DNA of 64,000 bases. It comes from Pseudomonadota bacterium. Lineage in GTDB: Bacteria > Desulfobacterota > Desulfobacteria > Desulfobacterales > RPRI01. Under the pieces are notes generated by a model. That model was not told where the DNA came from and did no database searches. It was given only the letters and a program-made list of their open reading frames with translations. Where the stretch lies: contig JAHIFE010000136.1 in assembly GCA_018901125.1 (NCBI GenBank), positions 1 to 64,000 on the forward strand, given 5' to 3'. The position numbers and the translations under genes were made by a program. Below, piece after piece: positions 50,121 through 58,793 of the stretch (position 1 is the stretch's first letter; each line of letters begins with the position of its first letter).

Positions 50121-52031
50121 CGTTTCTCCCTTATCATGAAGTTTTATAGTATATGACTTTTCTTTAATGCTATTTATTATTTCCAAGCTCTTTAATTTAT
50201 CTAATTCCTTAATTGTCATGAATCTTGGAATAGATTCATATATAAATAATTCTTCATTGTTTTCCCAAATGAATTCTGGATATGATGTAGAAACGATAGG
50301 AACAATGTATTTAACTTTTTCTGGAATTTGCTTAGATAATGATTTACTATTCTTAATAAACCTTGCCTTACTCTCAATTTCTTTTAAAAATTCGAGCAGT
50401 TTCTTTTTTCTGAACTCGATTGCGCCGTATTCCCCAAGGATTGAACCTTGAGATACGCTTAATGATTTGCATTCTATTAAAAACAAAACATCGTCAATTA
50501 TGAACGAAGCATCGATTTCTTTCTTTTCCCCTTTTTCATTTGTTAATTCACCTTTATGAAAATGGGATTCTTTTCCAAATATCGAAATAATTTTCTCATT
50601 GATAATTCTCTCGTAAGATTCTGATATCTTATTGGCATATTCACCATCTAAAGATTTAAAACCTTCAAGAAAAGATGTCAGTATCATGTTAAGTGAAGTG
50701 CAATCTACAAGAATCTTGTCTTTTGTTATTCTCATAAAAAGAGAATGATTTAACAATTCATTCTCAAGATTTTGGTAATTCCCAGTTTGATAAAACAAAA
50801 AGTCATATGCTGCTTTAAACTTCTTATAGGTAGGTTTCCCACAATCAGGAAAAAATTCATTATAAGTATTATTAAAGCAGTCAAAATATCCTCGAATATT
50901 TTGAGCATCATTATCTATAAGTAGATAGCCTCGTTGGAGTATCTGAATTGCGGTTTTTAATTCGTAGCCATCATCAAGTTCATTAATCAAGTAATTAAAA
51001 GAAGATCCCATGCTACTTGAAAAGTATAATATAATAGACAAAAACTCTTCAATATGAAATCCGTATTTTATCATTATAATAGGGTTTAATTCTTTCATAT
51101 ACAGGTAATAATCCGAAAAGCCAAAAGCATATGCAAAGAAATTGGTGGTATCTTCTTCATTTTCAAACTTTAATTGTTTAAACATATCTTGCTTATTGTT
51201 ATCAAAGTTTGGTTGTAGAGAAATAAGAATAAATTTATCGTGATCTTTTTTACCTTCATCTGAATAACCACCTATTGTTGTCAACAATGTTTGAGAATGA
51301 CTTCTGTCATCAAATAAGTTTATTAAATATTCTAAATTAGGATCGTCTACTTTTGTCGTAAATCCAAACTGATGATCAGGGATAATTGTTCCTCCCTTTA
51401 ACACCACTCTTTTATTATTTCGAATGTATACAAAAAAAAGACATAAACCTTCAAGTTTATAAATATCGTTGAGGACTTGGATTACAGTCTCAGGTATTTT
51501 TTCAACAAACACATTTTGATAGTTTAAATGTTTGATATAGTTAGGGACAAAGAAAGATAATGAATTATGCTCTATAGATGTGAAAATATCTCTTTTCGTT
51601 CCGAACATCAATATTACTTTTTTTAATAACTCATAACGACTAAAAAAAGTATTTGAACTAAAATTATAATCTTTCACTGGATGGATTCGGCGGTGCCAGA
51701 AAAATAATTCATAAGATGTATATTTGGAACAAATATTGATGATAATCTCTTCAAGGTTCTCCTCAAGGATTTTAAAAAACACATCATTGTCATCTATATT
51801 TTGAATGTCGATTTTATTGCTTTTGCATATTTCGTTGAAAAGGGATAAAAAATTCACCATAGTGGAACTGTTGCTAAGTAATCTTTCTTTAATACACCGC
51901 ATGTGAAGAATGCTAGCTAATTCTGGTAGAATAATGGATTCATTATTCCCCTGATTTTTATCAAGGCAGCATTTCTTATATTTTTTCCCACTTCCACATG
52001 GGCATTTATCATTTCTTCCAATTTTACGCAT
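50115..52031 (-). CDS. SEC-C motif protein with C-terminal PD-(D/E)XK nuclease-like region
   Basis: MRKIGRNDKCPCGSGKKYKKCC; C-term KKEIDASFIIDDVLFLIECKSLSVSQGS. Confidence 0.8.
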   Translation of the reverse strand: MRKIGRNDKCPCGSGKKYKKCCLDKNQGNNESIILPELASILHMRCIKERLLSNSSTMVNFLSLFNEICKSNKIDIQNIDDNDVFFKILEENLEEIIINICSKYTSYELFFWHRRIHPVKDYNFSSNTFFSRYELLKKVILMFGTKRDIFTSIEHNSLSFFVPNYIKHLNYQNVFVEKIPETVIQVLNDIYKLEGLCLFFVYIRNNKRVVLKGGTIIPDHQFGFTTKVDDPNLEYLINLFDDRSHSQTLLTTIGGYSDEGKKDHDKFILISLQPNFDNNKQDMFKQLKFENEEDTTNFFAYAFGFSDYYLYMKELNPIIMIKYGFHIEEFLSIILYFSSSMGSSFNYLINELDDGYELKTAIQILQRGYLLIDNDAQNIRGYFDCFNNTYNEFFPDCGKPTYKKFKAAYDFLFYQTGNYQNLENELLNHSLFMRITKDKILVDCTSLNMILTSFLEGFKSLDGEYANKISESYERIINEKIISIFGKESHFHKGELTNEKGEKKEIDASFIIDDVLFLIECKSLSVSQGSILGEYGAIEFRKKKLLEFLKEIESKARFIKNSKSLSKQIPEKVKYIVPIVSTSYPEFIWENNEELFIYESIPRFMTIKELDKLKSLEIINSIKEKSYTIKLHDKGETV

Positions 52032-52050
52032 TTTGCCTACTTTTATTACT

Positions 52051-52111
52051 GTATAACGGACTCTTCAGCGGGCGCGGTTTTTTGCGCTCCGCTGCAAGAG
52101 CATGGTTGGCT
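52051..52111 (-). other. attC-like site 7
   Basis: RC: AGCCAACCATGCTCTTGCAGCGGAGCGCAAAAAACCGCGCCCGCTGAAGAGTCCGTTATAC. Confidence 0.9.
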
Positions 52112-52144
52112 CCTTTCCTGTCTTATCATAGAGTTCTGTCATAG

Positions 52145-53023
52145 CTAAATCGGTGGTAAAACCTTATACGCAATATCAATCTGATCATCACAGGACCCAA
52201 GCTTATGCCAGTTCTGGTTTGATATCACTCGGCAGACAACACAGAAGCGCGTAGATACGTAAAGGTCACTCAAAACCATATGTAACCTCTCACCAGTTGT
52301 ACGCGATCCACCTACGTTTGCTATTAACCACTCAATTTCATACTGGTCTGGCCTGAAAGTAGGATCAACCTCAGCTGTGATGGAAATGGAATCTCCACAC
52401 CGAAGGTAGCTATTCTTGTCTCGAGAGTAGTCAACTATTGCAGGACCATCGGGATTCCGGTTGGAAGATGAAAGGTAGACAACATGTCCAAGCGAGTCCA
52501 AAATTCTTACAACAGTCGGCACGTTGTAAAGGCTTGCCATATTAACACGAGCGTAGTAGGTCTTCAGGCCCTCTACCACGTCCATCGAGTAACAAAGAAC
52601 TCGATAGGCATCGTGCACAGAAACCGGATTTGCGTGAGATAGTGCGTTTCGCGGTGTAACGAGACGGCTGAGAAATGTTCGCGCAGAATCATTGCCTTGG
52701 GGGAAAATATCACTTAACGCATCTGCGAAGAGGTCTCTGTACAAAGTAGGATTGCATATTATCTTAATCTGGTCTGCCAAGAAGGCGGCATCAATCGGAC
52801 GGACAAATCGTGCGGGCTCTTGTGATCTACGCTCGGAAAGTGCTCTATGAAGGCTTGAGTTGATCACTCTGTTTCCATCTGCTTTCTGAGCGTCGAGATA
52901 GTCCTGCCCATATGCCTCAGTCAGTTTGGTATCAATGAGTCTCCTAAGCCAGAGTTCAAGCCCTTCGATTGCACGCTTGCAGCCATCCCGGATTTGGGCT
53001 TCAGATATTGTGTAAAGTGGCAT
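52145..53023 (-). CDS. Swt1-like HEPN domain-containing protein
   Basis: MPLYTISEAQIRDGCKRAIEGLELWLRRLI...LSRLVTPRNALSHANPVSVHDAYRVLCYSMDVVEGL (R-x4-H HEPN motif). Confidence 0.7.
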   Translation of the reverse strand: MPLYTISEAQIRDGCKRAIEGLELWLRRLIDTKLTEAYGQDYLDAQKADGNRVINSSLHRALSERRSQEPARFVRPIDAAFLADQIKIICNPTLYRDLFADALSDIFPQGNDSARTFLSRLVTPRNALSHANPVSVHDAYRVLCYSMDVVEGLKTYYARVNMASLYNVPTVVRILDSLGHVVYLSSSNRNPDGPAIVDYSRDKNSYLRCGDSISITAEVDPTFRPDQYEIEWLIANVGGSRTTGERLHMVLSDLYVSTRFCVVCRVISNQNWHKLGSCDDQIDIAYKVLPPI

Positions 53024-53091
53024 GTTTATTCCCCTTAAAAAGCACAATTACATCCCCATGCTTATGAACCCAAATAGGCCCAGTCAATTCG

Positions 53092-53165
53092 GGCCAACGT
53101 TGCAAATAACCGGTGCAAATGGAGCGCAGCGGAATTTGCACCCGTGTTAATTTGTCTTGTTAGCT
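53092..53165 (-). other. attC-like site 8
   Basis: RC: AGCTAACAAGACAAATTAACACGGGTGCAAATTCCGCTGCGCTCCATTTGCACCGGTTATTTGCAACGTTGGCC. Confidence 0.85.
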
Positions 53166-53732
53166 CTTTTGTTGCGCCCGAAGTTGATTGTAAACTTCTT
53201 TGGCATTTTCTATTAATTCAAATTTCGTTGCATTAGATCCGCCCATTCCTGGAAAGCTGTTCCCACCGAAGAAAGCCATTATTTGATTTTCTTGACCGAA
53301 ATTAATTGTGCCACTTTTATCTGATTTTTCAGAGAGAGAAACATCGCTAAGGCTTTTCAAATTTAGGCTTTTGACGCTCTTACTAAATAGACCGGAAACA
53401 ATAATTGCCCTTTGGTCCGTGAGACCATAAAATGTTTTTGCTCGCTTTTTTGAATCGAAAACAAACCGACCAAAAATCATATATAGGCCGACCAAAACGA
53501 AAGGAATGCCGAATAGAGGGAACACAATCCCCGCCGCTCCGGCTTTATCTTTTGGGATTGCCAGAGCCATTGTTTCCCAGAAAATTGCAAATCCACCCCA
53601 AAGCAGACTGAACGGAATCATGAATACATCAGAACCACGGAATACCGTCCCTTGTCTTGGCATTCCGGCCCACAATAATTTCTCACCTGAATCCAATTCT
53701 CTTTGTACTACTTCTTTTGCTTCGTAATTCAT
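53160..53732 (-). CDS. PH (bPH-like) domain membrane protein
   Basis: LDSGEKLLWAGMPRQGTVF, two TM helices, KTFYGLTDQRAIIVSGLFSKSVKSLNLKSL. Confidence 0.75.
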   Translation of the reverse strand: MNYEAKEVVQRELDSGEKLLWAGMPRQGTVFRGSDVFMIPFSLLWGGFAIFWETMALAIPKDKAGAAGIVFPLFGIPFVLVGLYMIFGRFVFDSKKRAKTFYGLTDQRAIIVSGLFSKSVKSLNLKSLSDVSLSEKSDKSGTINFGQENQIMAFFGGNSFPGMGGSNATKFELIENAKEVYNQLRAQQKS

Positions 53733-53745
53733 TATTCTCCTTGAG

Positions 53746-53805
53746 GGCTAACTAAAAATTAAGCGGGCGCGGCTGTTTGCGCTCCGCTTGAATCATGGGT
53801 TAGGT
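53746..53805 (-). other. attC-like site 9
   Basis: RC: ACCTAACCCATGATTCAAGCGGAGCGCAAACAGCCGCGCCCGCTTAATTTTTAGTTAGCC. Confidence 0.92.
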
Positions 53806-55050
53806 CGCATTCCCACCTACTTTTGTTTGCATGGCATTCAATGTTTCGCGATGATGATCAACTATCGCTGCGTCACCCGCACTTGAGAGTGGAACGAACT
53901 CAAAACCAGCTGCAAGCATGCTGATATCGGTACGATTGACGATCTTAGCATAAACCGCCGTCAGGCAATTCACGCGCCGACCCTCGACTTGAGTGTCAGT
54001 ATCTTCGCGGTGCACTTCAATGAATGGAGAATCATTAAAAGCACCGCGAAGGAGCGACTTCATGGTTTCATCGGATGCAATCTCTTCAAGCAGCCGTTCT
54101 TGGGCTTGCACGAGGGAGTCAAACGGCCGAATAGCTACACCGGCAATTGTCAATTTGCCATGCCACCCCTGATCTTCGATATCGCGCCGCTTTAGCGCCA
54201 CACCGGTCACGACACCGGAATTGTCGCAGACCCACAACACTAACTCGATACAGGCATAGCAGAGACCCAGTTCGAGGCACTGAACAAACAACTCGTGTGG
54301 AGTGAACCCTTGTTTTGCACGCCGATGCTCGTCAATCCGGTCTGCTACGACGCGAAGGTGTGGAGAAATATCCGTAAGCGGCGCCCCCTTCAAGTATTCC
54401 AGTGTGATGTGTTCGATGTTGTCACCAAAAGCAGCTTGATTGGCCACGGGTGCTCTCTTTGGGAACGCTTTTGCCACCGCTGGCCTAAGCATCGCTATGT
54501 CTGCATCGAATAGCAGCGCGGTCTCCATTTTTTCAACGCGCCGATCCAGTCGGAAGCCAACGAAAGCCGCCAAAATTGAGATTGCAAGAAACGCCGCTAT
54601 TTTATCGTAATTCCCTAACGCGAGCGCTATTGTCGCAAAGATTCCTGCGAGGAATGAAGACATATACATAAAATGGATTCCGGACGTATAGACCACCAAG
54701 TCCGGAACGTCCTTCCAGCCGAACTTATTTCGCAGAACCGAAACATAGAGATACTCAGCCTCGAGAGAGGTTAGCCGATACTCTGGAAACATTCTCTTCA
54801 GCCGTATCCTATAACTTTCCTCAGGGCCACAGCTGAGATCCTTCAGCCTATGGATTATCGGAAGTACGAGAGCATCATATAAAAAGAAAAATGCCGCGCC
54901 CCCGGACAATGCACAACCTGTCAGGGGTATTGCGCCAATGTCTTTGATGACCTTTGCAGACGTCTCTGGAAAAAGAAACGAGAAATAGAAAAAACCCACA
55001 AACCCGATGAGAATAAAGCGAATGGCGTCTGAGACGCTTGTTTGTTCCAT
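53800..55050 (-). CDS. Hypothetical membrane protein (cassette gene)
   Basis: Start likely MEQTSVSDAIRFILIGFVGFFYF; several TM segments; no family recognised. Confidence 0.65.
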   Translation of the reverse strand: MEQTSVSDAIRFILIGFVGFFYFSFLFPETSAKVIKDIGAIPLTGCALSGGAAFFFLYDALVLPIIHRLKDLSCGPEESYRIRLKRMFPEYRLTSLEAEYLYVSVLRNKFGWKDVPDLVVYTSGIHFMYMSSFLAGIFATIALALGNYDKIAAFLAISILAAFVGFRLDRRVEKMETALLFDADIAMLRPAVAKAFPKRAPVANQAAFGDNIEHITLEYLKGAPLTDISPHLRVVADRIDEHRRAKQGFTPHELFVQCLELGLCYACIELVLWVCDNSGVVTGVALKRRDIEDQGWHGKLTIAGVAIRPFDSLVQAQERLLEEIASDETMKSLLRGAFNDSPFIEVHREDTDTQVEGRRVNCLTAVYAKIVNRTDISMLAAGFEFVPLSSAGDAAIVDHHRETLNAMQTKVGGNAT

Positions 55051-55101
55051 TGCAGTCCTCCTGGAAAACGCTTGCCACAATTACTGACCTGAACCTGTGC
55101 G

Positions 55102-55163
55102 GCCTAACGCGGCTGGTCTGGGGCCGTGAGGTACGAGCGGACCCTATCACCAGCATGTTATAC
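55102..55163 (-). other. attC-like site 10
   Basis: RC: GTATAACATGCTGGTGATAGGGTCCGCTCGTACCTCACGGCCCCAGACCAGCCGCGTTAGGC. Confidence 0.8.
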
Positions 55164-55622
55164 GTCATACTTGTCATTATCTCCGTGACAATCAATAGAG
55201 TGAACTCTCGTCAAGAACTTGCCCTTTGGGACTATTTCATGGGCAGTACCTGGGAGGACAACAATTTCATCTCCTTGTTTCATAGTTTTCACAGTACCGT
55301 CCACTTTGATATTCATCTCACCTTCGAGCACAGTGTAGATTTCTGTGGCGAGTAAATGTTTGTGAGCCTCTTGCTGTGTGTTTTCATTGCAGGTTGCAAC
55401 CTCCAAGCCGCCGCATCCTGTTTCAAGAATTGTCGACTTACCATCAGGCCCAGGTGGATTCCAATCGAGATTCTGTAACGGTAGCGACTTGTCTGGACGC
55501 ATTTTATTTGCCAGTATCTTGCGTCCTCGATTGTTCGGCTTTGCAAGTCTTTCGTCTGATGCTGCCTTATCTTTGCGTATGATCACATACGAAACAGAGT
55601 GTTTGCTATCAATAGCATTCAT
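55158..55622 (-). CDS. Cupin domain-containing protein
   Basis: HKHLLATEIYTVLEGEMNIKVDGTVKTMKQGDEIVVLPGTAHEIVPKG; start likely MNAIDSKHS. Confidence 0.85.
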   Translation of the reverse strand: MNAIDSKHSVSYVIIRKDKAASDERLAKPNNRGRKILANKMRPDKSLPLQNLDWNPPGPDGKSTILETGCGGLEVATCNENTQQEAHKHLLATEIYTVLEGEMNIKVDGTVKTMKQGDEIVVLPGTAHEIVPKGKFLTRVHSIDCHGDNDKYDV

Positions 55623-55648
55623 AAAAACCTCTCCTAATTGAATCGTAT

Positions 55649-55815
55649 AATGTGCGAGTTGACCGGCGAATTTTAGCCGAATAATGGGCACGAAGTGGCC
55701 GATTATTCGGGAAAATTTGCCGGTCGAACGATTGGTTCGCGACGCGAAGCGGAGCGGACAAAGCGTTCGACGCAGGCAACTCGCACATTCGCGCCGCGTA
55801 GCGGCGCGAATGTGC
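55649..55815. repeat. Nested inverted repeats next to attC 11
   Basis: aatgtgcgagttg/caactcgcacatt (55649/55777); gaccggcgaattttagccgaataat/attattcgggaaaatttgccggtc; gcacattcgcgccgc-GTA-gcggcgcgaatgtgc (55783-55815). Confidence 0.9.
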
Positions 55816-55865
55816 TTTTCAGCGGCCGCGGTTTTTTGCGGTCCGCTGAAAAAGACTTGTTATTT
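55774..55865 (-). other. attC-like site 11 (with extra palindrome on the R' side)
   Basis: RC: AAATAACAAGTCTTTTTCAGCGGACCGCAAAAAACCGCGGCCGCTGAAAAGCACATTCGCGCCGCTACGCGGCGCGAATGTGCGAGTTGCC. Confidence 0.7.
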
Positions 55866-56354
55866 GCGGACAACGGAAAACCCCTTGATCGCCGAAAAGA
55901 CTGAACCCCACTCTTTGTCTGGTAATTCTGAACCGCATTTAGCACAAACAGAGTCGTCCTTTTCTGGCACACCATCAGGGTAAACTGATAGCCAGGTAAC
56001 CACCTTAGCCTCGTAATCAACTGAATAATATTCGTCGCAAAATCCAGAAGTACCAAAACCAATATTAGTAAGTTTACACACAGGGCAACGCTTTTGCCAT
56101 CCAGCTTCAGCCGAACCAATACAGGAACGAATAGAAGCCCATTCTGGCGCATTGAACACCTGCATGGTATCGTCTTTATTGTCAAGCTGATCGACCAAGT
56201 CAAGCAACCTCAAAATCAATGGCGCTCCCCATTCAGCAGCCTCAGGATCAGCAAGCATCGCATTCCATTGTTCGATAACTTGATAGTAGCCATAGTTACC
56301 AGGTCCAATCTTCAGTTCAACCGATTGACGTTTATTTACGGCATCTTGATACAT
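55860..56354 (-). CDS. Hypothetical Zn-binding-like protein (cassette gene)
   Basis: 164 aa, CPVC...CDEYYS...CAKCGSELPD cysteine pairs; stop codon inside attC 11 core. Confidence 0.6.
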   Translation of the reverse strand: MYQDAVNKRQSVELKIGPGNYGYYQVIEQWNAMLADPEAAEWGAPLILRLLDLVDQLDNKDDTMQVFNAPEWASIRSCIGSAEAGWQKRCPVCKLTNIGFGTSGFCDEYYSVDYEAKVVTWLSVYPDGVPEKDDSVCAKCGSELPDKEWGSVFSAIKGFSVVRK

Positions 56355-56367
56355 GATCTACCTATAC

Positions 56368-56429
56368 AAATAACGGTGAGTTCACTTAGCCGCATGCTGT
56401 TTGCGGTCAAGTGAAACGATTTGTTAACG
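56368..56429 (-). other. attC-like site 12 (rightmost)
   Basis: RC: CGTTAACAAATCGTTTCACTTGACCGCAAACAGCATGCGGCTAAGTGAACTCACCGTTATTT. Confidence 0.9.
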
Positions 56430-56440
56430 AAAGGTATTTA

Positions 56441-56944
56441 TTATGTTTTATCGTTTTCTTTCTTTTTTACTACAAGTGAAGCAGTGTTTTCAAGTACGCG
56501 AAGAAATTCCTTCTGAATCTTGTTTTGCAATTCATATTGATCACCAAAGGCTTGGGGAACATAGAACTTATCCATATCGGTTTGCTTCAATGTCGGATAA
56601 CTTAAATCCTTCGCAATTTCGGTTAGGAGTTCCAGCCATGTATGATCCCTCTCCTGAGTATATGGCTGAGCAAGTAGAGCATAATACTTGTGCCAAAGTT
56701 CCACTATCCTCAAATTATTTGAAAACACAATATCAAGCGTATTCAACACTTCAACCATTGCATAATTTGGAGGTATTGATTTTCGGTGAGCCATAAGCAA
56801 TAAGAACGCCCGGTGTTTTGCGTCACGTTTTTCTTTGCGACTTTGATACCACAAGGTAATAATAACGGCAGCAATTGGGCCAATAATCACAGCAAGAATA
56901 TTCATGATTTTAATATCCATTATTATATTTTTAATAGTTAACAA
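56441..56944 (-). CDS. Hypothetical membrane-anchored protein (DUF6680-like), first cassette gene
   Basis: MNILAVIIGPIAAVIITLWYQSRKEKRDAKHRAFLLLMAHRKSIPPNYAMVEVLNTLDIVF. Confidence 0.6.
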   Translation of the reverse strand: MLTIKNIIMDIKIMNILAVIIGPIAAVIITLWYQSRKEKRDAKHRAFLLLMAHRKSIPPNYAMVEVLNTLDIVFSNNLRIVELWHKYYALLAQPYTQERDHTWLELLTEIAKDLSYPTLKQTDMDKFYVPQAFGDQYELQNKIQKEFLRVLENTASLVVKKKENDKT

Positions 56945-57390
56945 GTGATTCTACGGATCTGGAGATCTTAACATTTTGTATGATCACCGGAAAGGTTTAG
57001 AAATAAATTTTTAATCTTTAAGTTAAATTACAAAATGACTATGGTTTGTTTTATCTTAAATTTGAACTATATATATCCTATTGACGATGTTTTTGCAATA
57101 ATAAATATATTTCTAACCTTCCAGATATCATGATAGTTATCAAAATATTAGGAAAGAGGAGATATTCTTTATAACGTTATATTGATTACCGGATAAAACC
57201 TTTTAAAAGTATGAAATCTTTTATATTGATGATTTAAGGAAGTTATCTTATATCTGAAAGAATTCAATTTACCTGCAATAATTCTGGTTTGATAATCTCA
57301 GCCAGGCTGGCTATTCTGAAATGGTTTCTGAAATACTTGCCGGATGATTTTCCCTGCATGGGAAATGCCGATGTGAATAATGAGCTATTA

Positions 57391-58746
57391 TTACTGCCCG
57401 TTTTTTTTCTCTTTCTTAAGTTTGCGCCATTTCTCAAGTCTTTGCCTGATAGTTTTTTCATAACCTCTTTCGGTTGGAAAATAAAAAAGAACTCCATCAA
57501 GTTTATCAGGAAGGTATTCCTGGAAAACATAATCTTCTTTATAGTCATGAGCATATTTATAGTCTTTGCCATAGCCCAGCTCTTTCATAAGAGAAGTAGG
57601 AGCGTTTCTGATATGGAAAGGTACCGGAAGCGCTCCTTCGCTTCTTACGGCTTTCTGAACACGGCCATACGCGGTGTAAATGCTGCTGCTCTTGGGAGCG
57701 GTTGAAAGGTAAATTGCGGCCTGTGCGAGAGCAAGCTCGCCTTCGGGTTGTCCGATAAATTTAAAAGCTTCCATTGCGCTTACTGCAATGCTTAAAGCAT
57801 ATGGATCGGCATTTCCGATATCTTCCGATGCAAATCTTATCATTCTTCGTGCTATAAAAAGCGGATCTTCACCACCAGACAGCATGCGGGCAAGCCAGTA
57901 TATGGCAGCATCCGGATCACTTCCTCTCATGCTCTTATGAAGCGCCGATATCAGGTTATAATGTTCCTCACCTTTTTTGTCATACAACAAAGCTTTCTTC
58001 TGAAGGGCTTTCTCCAGATCTTTGAGCGTTATACAGACTTGTTCATTATCTTGTGTCTTCTTATTTCCTGTTGCTATTTTAGCGGCTATTTCAAGGCTGT
58101 TTAAAGCCATCCTGGCATCGCCGTCCGATATTCTTACAAGATGGGATAATACTTCTTCTGAAAGCGAAAGATTTAATTCTCCAAGCCCTCTTTCTTTATC
58201 TTTTAAGGCACTATCAATTATCCGGGCGATATCATCATCGGAAAGGGTTTTTAGAGTAATGACTCTGCATCGTGAAAGAAGAGGAGCAATAACCTCGAAA
58301 GAAGGATTTTCGGTTGTTGCGCCTATTAATGTTATCAGACCGCTTTCAACATGGTACAGGAATGCATCCTGCTGGGCTTTATTGAATCTGTGAATTTCGT
58401 CAACAAAAAGAATTGTTTTTTTTCTGAAAAGTTTAAGCTGGTTTTTTGCCTCTTCAATAACCGCTCTTATTTCCTTAACCCCGGAAAGGACTGCTGAAAA
58501 ATGCATAAAATAAGAGCTTGTTTCACGGGCAATAATTCTTGCAAGAGTTGTTTTCCCACAACCCGGAGGACCCCAAAGAATCATTGAAAAAACCTGGTCT
58601 TTTTCAAATGCATGCCTGATCAATGTGCCTTCGGCAACAACATGCTCCTGGCCTGCAAACTCATCCAGATTTATTGGGCGCATCTTCTCGGCAAGAGGCT
58701 TTGAGTCGTTTCCAGTTTTTTCAGCGCCGTATTCAAAAAGATCCAA
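57391..58746 (-). CDS. rarA: Replication-associated recombination protein A (RarA/MgsA AAA ATPase)
   Basis: MRPINLDEFAGQEHVV, ILWGPPGCGKTTLARIIA, FVDEIHRFNKAQQDAFL. Confidence 0.95.
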   Translation of the reverse strand: MDLFEYGAEKTGNDSKPLAEKMRPINLDEFAGQEHVVAEGTLIRHAFEKDQVFSMILWGPPGCGKTTLARIIARETSSYFMHFSAVLSGVKEIRAVIEEAKNQLKLFRKKTILFVDEIHRFNKAQQDAFLYHVESGLITLIGATTENPSFEVIAPLLSRCRVITLKTLSDDDIARIIDSALKDKERGLGELNLSLSEEVLSHLVRISDGDARMALNSLEIAAKIATGNKKTQDNEQVCITLKDLEKALQKKALLYDKKGEEHYNLISALHKSMRGSDPDAAIYWLARMLSGGEDPLFIARRMIRFASEDIGNADPYALSIAVSAMEAFKFIGQPEGELALAQAAIYLSTAPKSSSIYTAYGRVQKAVRSEGALPVPFHIRNAPTSLMKELGYGKDYKYAHDYKEDYVFQEYLPDKLDGVLFYFPTERGYEKTIRQRLEKWRKLKKEKKNGQ

Positions 58747-58793
58747 ATTGTCCTCAAAAATATTTTTAGTTAAGCCCTAAGCATTCCCGAAAA

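Larger units (their letters stand above)
44434..56945 (-). mobile_element. Candidate integron gene-cassette array without integrase (CALIN)
   Basis: About 11 genes all on minus strand, separated by about 12 attC-like sites (R'' RYYYAAC and R' GTTRRRY cores bracketing imperfect hairpins); no intI ORF seen. Confidence 0.88.

Noticed and set aside
57264-57705. ORFs 57264..57572(-) and 57289..57705(+) near the end of rarA
   Set aside because: They overlap or run antisense to the well-supported RarA C-terminus and show no recognisable protein pattern.
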